Below, piece by piece: positions 1 through 5,288 of a DNA stretch of 8,349 bases (its first letter is position 1; each line of letters starts with the position of its first letter). The stretch lies in assembly GCA_014534295.1 (NCBI GenBank), contig JACVRU010000082.1:1-8349 (forward strand). Reading direction: 5' to 3'. The position numbers and the translations under genes were made by a program. The notes beneath the pieces were generated by a model. It had not been told where the DNA came from, searched no databases, and saw only the letters and a program-made list of their open reading frames with translations. The stretch is from Thermoleophilia bacterium (GTDB lineage Bacteria > Actinomycetota > Thermoleophilia > Gaiellales > Gaiellaceae).

Positions 1-95
1 ACGGACTCGAGCCCGAGCTCGGGCAGCCGCCGGTCGCCGCCGCAGCCGGCCGCGACCGCCGCCGCGACCAGCAGCAGCGCGGCCACGCGGGTCAC
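1..95 (-). CDS. Putative lipoprotein, N-terminal fragment (runs off left edge)
   Basis: A reading frame opens with GTG at 95-93 and stays open to base 1, giving about 32 residues. It begins MTRVAALLLVAAAVAAGC: a short positive n-region (Arg3), a hydrophobic Leu/Ala/Val core, and AAGC as a plausible lipobox with Cys18 as the lipidated residue, followed by GG and a charged stretch. This is the pattern of a type II (lipoprotein) signal peptide, so the product is probably exported and anchored to the outer face of the membrane. The GTG overlaps the uvrC TGA stop (GTGA), suggesting translational coupling in one transcript with uvrC. The mature domain is outside the window, so no function can be given. 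The overlap and the signal peptide support the call; the short length limits confidence. Confidence 0.6.
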   Translation of the reverse strand, partial: MTRVAALLLVAAAVAAGCGGDRRLPELGLES

Positions 96-1945
96 GGCCG
101 GCCGGCCTTGTGGAGCTGCGCGTAGATCCGCCGAGCGGTCTTCGGGGGGACGCCGGGCACGCCCTCGAGCTCCTCCTGCGACGCCGCGAGCACTCCCTCG
201 GCCGAGCCGAAGTGCCGCAGCAGCGCGCGGCGGCGCGCCGGCCCGACGCCCTCGAGCTCGTCGAGCACCGAGTCGAAGGAGGTCGCCGAGCGCCGCTGGC
301 GGTGGTACCCGAGCGCGAATCGGTGCGCCTCGTCGCGGATGCGGCGGAGCAGCTGGTGCCCGGCGGAGTGCGGATCGAGCCGGATCGCGCCCGCCCGACC
401 GGGGACGAACACCTCCTCCTCGCGCTTCGCGAGCGCGATCACCGCGACGCGTGGCAGGTCGAACTCCTGCATCGCGGCCAGCGCGGCGGCGAGCTGGCCC
501 TTGCCGCCGTCGACGACGACGAGGTTCGGGGGCTGAGCAAAGCTCTCGTCGTAGTCCTCGCCCATGACGCTGCCGAGCCGCGCGAAGCGGCGCGAGACGA
601 CTTCGGCCATGGCCGCGAAGTCGTCCTGGCCGTCGAGGCCCCGCACGGCGAACTTGCGGTAGTGCGCCTTCCGGGCGACGGCGTCCTCGAAGACGACCAG
701 GGAGCCCACGGTCCCTTCGCCCTGGATCGTGGAGATGTCGAAGCACTCGATCCGGATCGGCAGGCTCTCGAGGTTGAGCGCCTCGCGCAGCTCCTCCAGG
801 GCCTCGACCCGGCGGAGGCGGCGCTGCTCTCGGGTCCAGGACTCCGAGCGGAGCGCCACGCGCGCGTTCTCCGCCGCGAGCTCCTGGAGGCGCCGCTTCT
901 CGCCCCGCTCCGCGGCCCGCAGCTCCACCTTCGCCCCGCGGCGGTCCGAGAGCCACTCCGCCAGCGCGCCGAGGTCGCCGGCGTCGCGGGGAACGACGAT
1001 CTGGGGCGGGATCCGCGGTGTCGAGCCGTAGTACTCGACGCAGAACGCCTCCAGCACCGAGGTCAGGTCCTGCCCGGCCACGTTCTCGAGGTGGAAGCTG
1101 TAGCGGTCGATCATCTTCCCGCCGCGGAGCGGGAACACCTGGACGGCCGCCTCGTCGCCGTCGGCCGCGATCCCGAGCACGTCGACGTCGCCCGTCGCGC
1201 GCCGGTCCGCCGCCTGCCGCTCGGCGAGGTGCTGCACGGCGCGCAGCCGGTTCCGGTAGCGCGCCGCCTCCTCGAAGCGCTCCTCGGCGGCCGCGTCGCG
1301 CATCCGCTGCTCGAGCTGGCGCTGGATCGGCTCCGTGCCGCCCGAGAGGAACTCGACCACGCCGTCGACGATCTCCCGGTAGTCCGCCTGCGTGATGTAG
1401 CCGACGCACGGCGCCTTGCAGCGGTCGATGTGGAAGTCGAGGCACGGGATCCCCGAGTGCCGGCCCGGCTTCGGCCCCTCGCAGGGACGGAACTGGAAGA
1501 CGCGGTTGAGCGTCTCGAGCGTCTGCCGCACCTTCTTCGCCGTCGCGTAGGGCCCGAAGTAGAGGACGCCCGGCCGGTGCCGCTCGCGCGTGAACATGAC
1601 CCGCGGGTACTCGTCCTCCACGGTCACGGCGATGTAGGGGAAAGACTTGTCGTCCCGCAGCTTGACGTTGAAGGGCGGCCGGTAGCGCTTGACGAGGTTC
1701 TGCTCGAGGTGGAGCGCCTCGACCTCGTTCCGCGTGACGATCACCTCGACGTCCTCCACGCGGGCGGGCAGCTGCCCGATCGCGTGGCGGCTCATCGTCG
1801 CGCTCTTCTGGAAGTACGAGCGGACGCGTGGCCGCAGCGACTTGGCCTTGCCGACGTAGAGCGGCTCGCCCCGTGCGTCGCGGAAGACGTAGACGCCCGG
1901 CTTCGCGGGCAGGGCCTTCAGCTGCTGTTCGAGGCGGGAGGGCAT
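92..1945 (-). CDS. uvrC: UvrABC system protein C (excinuclease subunit)
   Basis: UvrC makes the two incisions around a lesion in nucleotide excision repair after UvrA/UvrB recognition; it is cytoplasmic. Numbered from the preferred ATG at 1945-1943 (617 residues, normal length): GIY-YIG nuclease at about 15-95 (PGVYVF, LYVGKAKSLR, Glu76 in NEVEALHLE); four Cys at 155, 168, 176 and 180 matching the family iron-sulfur cluster spacing; UVR helix pair for UvrB contact at about 207-240; RNase H-like domain at about 395-550 with Asp403 (ECFDIS), Asp479 (VVDGGKGQL) and His541 (RDEAHRFA); tandem helix-hairpin-helix at the C-terminus (LEGVGPARRRALL, EGVPGVPPKTARRI). All expected catalytic residues appear present. 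In-frame ATGs at 1954, 1957 and 1987 would extend the protein, but family members begin a few residues before the xLPxxPGVY motif. No clear Shine-Dalgarno precedes any of them. The start overlaps hemQ head-to-head. Confidence 0.97.
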   Translation of the reverse strand: MPSRLEQQLKALPAKPGVYVFRDARGEPLYVGKAKSLRPRVRSYFQKSATMSRHAIGQLPARVEDVEVIVTRNEVEALHLEQNLVKRYRPPFNVKLRDDKSFPYIAVTVEDEYPRVMFTRERHRPGVLYFGPYATAKKVRQTLETLNRVFQFRPCEGPKPGRHSGIPCLDFHIDRCKAPCVGYITQADYREIVDGVVEFLSGGTEPIQRQLEQRMRDAAAEERFEEAARYRNRLRAVQHLAERQAADRRATGDVDVLGIAADGDEAAVQVFPLRGGKMIDRYSFHLENVAGQDLTSVLEAFCVEYYGSTPRIPPQIVVPRDAGDLGALAEWLSDRRGAKVELRAAERGEKRRLQELAAENARVALRSESWTREQRRLRRVEALEELREALNLESLPIRIECFDISTIQGEGTVGSLVVFEDAVARKAHYRKFAVRGLDGQDDFAAMAEVVSRRFARLGSVMGEDYDESFAQPPNLVVVDGGKGQLAAALAAMQEFDLPRVAVIALAKREEEVFVPGRAGAIRLDPHSAGHQLLRRIRDEAHRFALGYHRQRRSATSFDSVLDELEGVGPARRRALLRHFGSAEGVLAASQEELEGVPGVPPKTARRIYAQLHKAGRP

Positions 1946-2654
1946 GGTTACCATCATGGCCGTGGACGGCCAGTACGTCGGGTACACGTTCTACCGCGTC
2001 GATCCGGCGTGGCGGCGGCTCCCCGTCGAGGATCGCGCTGCCCACAAGGACGCGTTCGCGGAGGCCGTCGAGCACTTCGCGCCCCGGCTCGACCACCTCC
2101 GCTGCTACTCGCTCGCGGGGACGCGGCCGGACGCCGACTTCTTCCTCTGGAAGATCACCGACCGCTACGGGGAGCTCGGTGAGCTGGCCGCCGCGCTCAA
2201 CGCGACTCCCCTGGCCGGCTGGCTGTCGACGCCGTACTCGTACCTCGCCACGACGAGGGCCTCGCACTACACGAGCGCCCGCCGGCCCCGGAAGGTGGTG
2301 CCGCAGGGCTCGCCCCACCTCGTCGTCTACCCGTTCGTCAAGGTGCGGCCTTGGTACGCGCTGCCCGAGGACGACCGCCGGCGGGCGATGGACGAGCACA
2401 TCCGGATCGGCCGGGAGGAGTTCCCCGGCATCAAGAACCACACGACCTACTCGTTCGGGATCGACGACCAGGAGTTCATGACGGCGTTCGAGTGCGACGA
2501 GCCCGCGGACTTCATGCACCTGATGCTGCGCCTGCGCGACAGCGAGGCGAGCCGTTACACCGAGCGGGACACGCCGATCTTCGTCGGCACGCTCGTCGAG
2601 GTCCGCGCCGCGCTCGACGAGCTGGACGGCGCGTCCGCCCGCGTCGAGCTCTAG
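1944..2654 (+). CDS. hemQ: Chlorite dismutase-family protein, likely coproheme decarboxylase HemQ/ChdC
   Basis: In actinobacteria and firmicutes this family catalyses the last step of the coproporphyrin-dependent haem pathway: peroxide-driven oxidative decarboxylation of coproheme III to haem b. The 236-residue product has the family's length and motifs: QYVGYTFYRVDPAWRRLP at 10-27, SHYTSARRPR at 107-116, YPFVKVRPWY at 129-138 with Tyr129 as the expected substrate-radical tyrosine, SFGIDDQEF at 170-178, and a C-terminal SRYTERDTPIFVGT block. His166, just before SFGIDDQEF, might be the haem ligand, but I am not certain of the alignment. A true chlorite-detoxifying enzyme is less likely in this setting. 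Start choice is open: ATG 1944 has GAGG nine bases upstream, while ATG 1956 gives the more usual MAVDGQYVGYTF. It is monocistronic, overlapping uvrC at the start and the alpha/beta hydrolase at the stop. Confidence 0.93.
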   Translation: MVTIMAVDGQYVGYTFYRVDPAWRRLPVEDRAAHKDAFAEAVEHFAPRLDHLRCYSLAGTRPDADFFLWKITDRYGELGELAAALNATPLAGWLSTPYSYLATTRASHYTSARRPRKVVPQGSPHLVVYPFVKVRPWYALPEDDRRRAMDEHIRIGREEFPGIKNHTTYSFGIDDQEFMTAFECDEPADFMHLMLRLRDSEASRYTERDTPIFVGTLVEVRAALDELDGASARVEL

Positions 2655-3352
2655 CGCGCCGCGGCGGTCGCGACCTCGCCGATGACGGCGGCGAGCTCGC
2701 GCGGCCGCGACCACATCGGCCAGTGCGAGGTCGGCAGGTCGACCCAGGTGACCTCGCGCAGCTCGGCGAGCCCGGCGAGCCACGCGTACCCCTCCTTCGC
2801 GGCCTCCTTGTACTGCTCGGACGTGTACCCCGTGCAGATGACGGTGCTCGGGATGGCGAGGCGGGCATCGTTCGTCAGCTCCACGCCCTCGCGCAGGACG
2901 CCCCCGGGCACGGGCACCGCGCGGCGCCGGAAGGTCTCGAGCTGCTCCTCGCTGAGGCCTTCGAGATTCTCCTCCGCCGCGACCTCCTCCCAGTTCAGCG
3001 GCTTCTCGTCGCCCTCGAACTCGGGGTCGAGCGCGCCCTTCCCGGGGGCGGTGTCGACGTAGACCATCGCGGCGATCCGCTCCGGGACCCGGTCGCTCGC
3101 GGCGTACCCCGAGAACCCGGAGGCGCTGTGGACCGCGAGTACGACGGGAGCGCCCGCGGCCGTGACGGCCTCGCAGATCGCGTCGACGTGGTCCGAGAGC
3201 GTGATCGATGAGCGGTCGGCGTCGGCCGACTCGAGCCCCGGCAGCGTCACTGCAGTGACCTCGTGGCCGTCCTCGCGCAGCGCCTCGGCCACCCCGTCCC
3301 ACGCCCAGGCGCCGAGCCAGAACCCGGGAACGAGCACGATCGGCGCGGCCAT
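2651..3352 (-). CDS. Alpha/beta hydrolase (esterase-like)
   Basis: The 233-residue protein has the alpha/beta-hydrolase layout: an oxyanion-loop motif near the N-terminus (IVLVPGFWLGAWAW at 5-18), a nucleophile elbow with Ser76 in AVHSASG, and the catalytic His210 in TSHWPMWSRP near the C-terminus. The elbow departs from the usual GxSxG (Val at -2, Ser at +2), a variant I associate with small cofactor-free actinobacterial hydrolases. The acid member is not obvious; Glu179 in GYTSEQ is one candidate. There is no signal peptide, so it is probably cytoplasmic. Substrate is unknown; ester, lactone or C-C bond hydrolysis are all possible. The start ATG at 3352-3350 has AGGA seven bases upstream. 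It is the last gene of the minus-strand run and its TAG overlaps the hemQ TAG on CTAG. Confidence 0.88.
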   Translation of the reverse strand: MAAPIVLVPGFWLGAWAWDGVAEALREDGHEVTAVTLPGLESADADRSSITLSDHVDAICEAVTAAGAPVVLAVHSASGFSGYAASDRVPERIAAMVYVDTAPGKGALDPEFEGDEKPLNWEEVAAEENLEGLSEEQLETFRRRAVPVPGGVLREGVELTNDARLAIPSTVICTGYTSEQYKEAAKEGYAWLAGLAELREVTWVDLPTSHWPMWSRPRELAAVIGEVATAAAR

Positions 3353-3361
3353 CCGGCGATC

Positions 3362-3381
3362 CTAGTCGGTGAGACCACTAG
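3362..3381. repeat. Inverted repeat between membrane gene and hydrolase
   Basis: CTAGT-C-GGT, a GAG loop, then ACC-ACTAG: an eight-pair stem with one bulged base. It lies in the 25-bp gap between the stop of the 3378-3641 gene and the start of the hydrolase, and includes that stop codon. It could be an operator half-site pair or an attenuating hairpin. There is no T-run on either side, so a classical terminator is unlikely. Confidence 0.4.
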
Positions 3382-3641
3382 CCGTACGTGTGCTGGTCAC
3401 GCCAGACACGCCAGGCCGCGAGCCCGCAGAGGCCGAGCACGAGCACGAAGGCGAGCGCGTCGAGCCCGCTCGCGCCGGCCCAGAAGAAGAGGGCAAGCGC
3501 GGCCACGATCGCCGCGACCGCCCCGTAGAAGCTGAGCTGGGCCCGGCGCGGCCAGCCGGCGGCGTCCTCGCGGACGCGGTCGCGCCAGAGCAGGTAGAGC
3601 ACGACGGCGATCGCGATGAAGAACGCGACCCGTACGATCAT
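3378..3641 (-). CDS. Small multi-span membrane protein of unknown function
   Basis: From the ATG at 3641-3639 the product has 87 residues and three hydrophobic spans (about 3-19, 37-57 and 60-76), joined by a basic loop (WRDRVREDAAGWPRR at 19-33) and ending in the charged tail WRVWRDQHTYG. Arginines in the first loop and the tail suggest both face the cytoplasm. I do not recognise a family. The ATG has no Shine-Dalgarno sequence. The same frame stays open upstream and encodes another strongly hydrophobic span (3734-3642) starting with CTG behind a GGAGG, so the true protein may be 118 residues with four spans. It sits downstream of the 3736-4092 membrane gene and 25 bp before the hydrolase, in a probable operon. 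Coding is supported by amino-acid composition; function is not. Confidence 0.72.
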   Translation of the reverse strand: MIVRVAFFIAIAVVLYLLWRDRVREDAAGWPRRAQLSFYGAVAAIVAALALFFWAGASGLDALAFVLVLGLCGLAAWRVWRDQHTYG

Positions 3642-3735
3642 GCCGATCGAGACCAGCGCCGCCTCGAGCGAGAGCGCCCATATCGCGGCGGCGAACAGGC
3701 CGATCAGGACTAAGCCTCGCAGCGGGGGGTTCAGG

Positions 3736-4092
3736 TCACCCTCCCGTGGTCAGGGCGCGCACGGCGAGCGCGCCCGCCAGCAGCGTAGCCCCGGCGAACC
3801 AGACCAGCCGCCGGCGCGGCTCGGCGGGCGCGTACAGCCAGGGCGAGAGCACCGCCAGGAGCGCGAGCGTCCCGTAGACGTAGTGGAGGTCGTCCCCGGA
3901 TCGCCGGTCGTCGGCGAGCAGCAGCAGCCCGATCCCGACCTGCGCCAGGAGCAGCGTCTGGACGAGGGCGAGCAGGTTCGCGAGGAGGCGGCCCGCCGGC
4001 CGCCTCCGCCAGGCGGCGAAGCCTCCCCAGGCCGCCGCCGCGAAGGCGATCGCGACGACCGCGATCGCCAGGACCGAGTGAGCGGAGAGCAC
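3736..4092 (-). CDS. Four-span membrane protein of unknown function
   Basis: The 118-residue product starts with GTG at 4092-4090; an in-frame TAG at 4104-4102 excludes any longer version. Hydrophobic spans lie at about 6-28, 36-60, 69-88 and 95-113, with basic clusters at 29-35 (WRRRPAGR) and 92-95 (EPRRR), placing both termini on the same side. His5 lies at the start of span 1 and His70 (DDLHYVYG) at the start of span 3, and Gln45 and Gln51 are within span 2. Paired His at membrane edges recalls small b-type cytochrome or haem A synthase-like bundles, but this is only a resemblance and I do not recognise the family. It ends TGA one base before the possible CTG start of the next gene, so the two are probably translationally coupled. 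Confidence 0.75.
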   Translation of the reverse strand: MLSAHSVLAIAVVAIAFAAAAWGGFAAWRRRPAGRLLANLLALVQTLLLAQVGIGLLLLADDRRSGDDLHYVYGTLALLAVLSPWLYAPAEPRRRLVWFAGATLLAGALAVRALTTGG

Positions 4093-4131
4093 CGCGGCAC
4101 CCTACTGCTCGGGGTGGCGGGCGAATCGGGC

Positions 4132-4212
4132 CTACGAGACGAGGCCGCGGATCACGAGGACCAGCGCGAGCACCGCGATGGCCGCCCAGAGCGCAAGCGT
4201 GGTCCTGCTCAC
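4132..4212 (-). CDS. 26-residue single-span membrane peptide (or tail anchor of upstream gene)
   Basis: A short frame reads MSRTTLALWAAIAVLALVLV then IRGLVS, with GTG at 4212-4210 and TAG at 4134-4132. It is one clean hydrophobic helix of about 17 residues (6-21) flanked by Arg3 and Arg22. The putative start has only GGA directly against it, so initiation here looks weak. It is in the same reading frame as the SRPBCC gene just upstream, separated from it by that gene's TAG and 11 codons (PSTGTAAGPPG, a linker-like Gly/Pro/Ala stretch). It may therefore be an independent small membrane protein, or the C-terminal tail anchor of the SRPBCC protein reached by readthrough or detached by a nonsense change. 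No homologue is known to me. Confidence 0.45.
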   Translation of the reverse strand: MSRTTLALWAAIAVLALVLVIRGLVS

Positions 4213-4245
4213 TCCGGGCGGCCCTGCTGCGGTGCCCGTCGACGG

Positions 4246-4716
4246 CTAGCGGTCGGTGACCCGTCCCTGGTGGACTTCGCCGCGCCAGCCGCCACTCTCC
4301 ATCTCGCGCGTCTCGATCAGCTCCTTGAAGCGCTCGAGGTCGCCGCTGACGCGGCGCGAGTCGAGCCCGAGCGCACTCCCGGCCGATTCCTTCCAGCCGT
4401 CGGCGTCGTAGGTCAGCTCGACGTCGATCCTCGTCCGGTTGGCCTCGAGCGGCTCGAACGTGACCTTGCCCGAGTTGTACTTCCCCTCGACTGCCCGCCA
4501 GGAGACGAGCCTGTCGGGCTCCTGGTGGCCGATCTCCGCCTTCCAGGTGTGCTCCTCGCCGCCGATCTCGGCGGTCCATTCCAGGTGCGTGTCGTCCAGC
4601 TGCCGAACCGACTTCACGCCTTCCATGAAGAGCGGGAACTCCTCGAACTGCGTCCACTGGTTGTACGCGACGCTGACCGGGACGTCCACCTCGACGGACT
4701 CGTGAACACTTGCCAT
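4246..4716 (-). CDS. SRPBCC-family protein (polyketide cyclase/dehydrase-like)
   Basis: The 156-residue protein fits the START/Bet v1-like SRPBCC fold (polyketide cyclase/dehydrase group): an opening beta strand ASVHESVEVDVPVSVAYNQW at 2-21, the helix FEEFPLFMEGVKSVRQLD at 24-41, alternating strands LEWTAEIGGEEHTWKAEI at 45-62 and VSWRAVEGKYNSGKVTFEPL at 71-90, then a long C-terminal helix with GDLERFKELIETRE at about 125-138. The fold makes a hydrophobic pocket for a lipid-like or aromatic ligand; the ligand is unknown. Proteins of this type in actinobacteria are often linked to envelope or stress genes, but that is general knowledge, not shown here. The ATG at 4716 is preceded by a strong GGGAGGGG ribosome site. 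It is the first gene of the minus-strand run and is divergent from bcp. Sequence after its TAG is noted separately. Confidence 0.9.
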   Translation of the reverse strand: MASVHESVEVDVPVSVAYNQWTQFEEFPLFMEGVKSVRQLDDTHLEWTAEIGGEEHTWKAEIGHQEPDRLVSWRAVEGKYNSGKVTFEPLEANRTRIDVELTYDADGWKESAGSALGLDSRRVSGDLERFKELIETREMESGGWRGEVHQGRVTDR

Positions 4717-4746
4717 CGGACCCCTCCCTCTCTCGTTGACCTCGCC

Positions 4747-4774
4747 GCGATACCCGTCGGGGGACGCCGTGAAC
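4747..4774 (-). promoter_or_regulatory. Candidate promoter for the SRPBCC-led run
   Basis: On the minus strand, GTTCAC (4774-4769) and TATCGC (4752-4747) are 16 bp apart, loosely like -35 and -10 boxes, placing a start near 4740 and a leader of about 24 bases that contains the GGGAGGGG ribosome site. The match is weak; the main support is that the divergent 77-bp gap must hold a promoter. Confidence 0.25.
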
Positions 4775-4780
4775 CTTCGC

Positions 4781-4786
4781 TACGCT
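4781..4786 (+). promoter_or_regulatory. Candidate -10 element for a leaderless bcp transcript
   Basis: TACGCT matches the TANNNT -10 form common in actinobacteria and ends seven bases before the bcp GTG at 4794, so transcription would start at or next to the start codon. bcp has no Shine-Dalgarno sequence, which fits a leaderless mRNA. No good -35 box is visible at the usual distance; a TTGACC at 4736-4741 is too far away. Confidence 0.4.
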
Positions 4787-4793
4787 CGCCTGC

Positions 4794-5246
4794 GTGCTGC
4801 GCGAGGGAGATCCCGCACCCGACTTCGAGCTGGAGAGCGACGAGGGCTCGACCGTCCGCCTCTCCGAGCTGCGCGGGAAGCCTGTCGTCCTCTTCTTCTA
4901 TCCCAAGGACGACACGCCGGGCTGCACGAAGCAGGCGTGCGGCTTCCGCGACGCCTACGGGGAGTACGAGCGGCGGGGCGTGCTCGTCCTCGGCGTCAGC
5001 CCGGACGACGTCGCGTCCCACGCGAAGTTCAAGGCCAAGCACCGGCTGCCGTTCACGCTGCTCGCTGACGTCGACCATCAGGTCTCCGAGCTCTACGGCG
5101 TCTGGGGCGAGAAGAGCTTCGCCGGCAGGAAGTACATGGGAGTCAGCCGCTCGACCTTCGTGATCGACCCCGAGGGGAACGTCGCCCGAGCGATGTACGG
5201 CGTCAACGCCGAGCGGAACCCCGACGACGTGCTCGCCGCCCTGTAG
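4794..5246 (+). CDS. bcp: Thioredoxin-dependent peroxiredoxin, BCP/PrxQ type
   Basis: The enzyme reduces hydrogen peroxide and organic hydroperoxides, using a peroxidatic cysteine and thioredoxin as reductant; it is cytoplasmic. The 150-residue product has the family's length and motifs: GDPAPDFEL at 5-13, the active site PKDDTPGCTKQACGFRD at 37-53 with peroxidatic Cys44, Thr41 and the resolving Cys49 five residues on (PrxQ-alpha arrangement), LGVSPDD at 66-72, and SRSTFVIDPEG at 118-128, where Arg119 is the conserved active-site arginine. The start is GTG at 4794, giving MLREGDPAP, which aligns with family N-termini. There is no ribosome site in front, and a -10-like box supports leaderless translation. 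It is divergent from the SRPBCC gene and followed 42 bp later by the protease-like gene. Confidence 0.96.
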   Translation: MLREGDPAPDFELESDEGSTVRLSELRGKPVVLFFYPKDDTPGCTKQACGFRDAYGEYERRGVLVLGVSPDDVASHAKFKAKHRLPFTLLADVDHQVSELYGVWGEKSFAGRKYMGVSRSTFVIDPEGNVARAMYGVNAERNPDDVLAAL

Positions 5247-5260
5247 CTCGAGGTGTGACC

Positions 5261-5287
5261 GGCCCGTCTCGCGGGTACTTGCGGGCC
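5261..5287 (+). terminator. Possible weak hairpin after bcp
   Basis: GGCCCG (5261-5266) can pair with CGGGCC (5282-5287) over a 15-base loop; a shorter CCCG-TCTCG-CGGG hairpin nested at 5263-5275 is an alternative. There is no T-run. It lies between the bcp stop and the next GTG, so it might attenuate or simply be G+C-rich background. Confidence 0.2.
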
Positions 5288-5288
5288 C

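Noticed and set aside
1946..1987. uvrC starting at the ATG at 1987
   Set aside because: The extra 14 residues (MYPTYWPSTAMMVT) are not typical of the family and are antisense to the hemQ N-terminus.
110..2182. A very long plus-strand open frame across the whole of uvrC
   Set aside because: It is antisense to a complete, motif-rich uvrC; its product is Arg/Leu/Val/Asp-rich with no domain, as expected from the mirror frame of a G+C-rich gene.
4736..4741. TTGACC as a -35 box for bcp
   Set aside because: It is about 39 bases from the only plausible -10 box, far from the usual 16-18.
3616..5163. Long plus-strand frame crossing the membrane genes, SRPBCC gene and bcp
   Set aside because: Low-complexity Arg/Gly/Pro/Ser composition, no motif, and it runs through clear genes on both strands in another frame.
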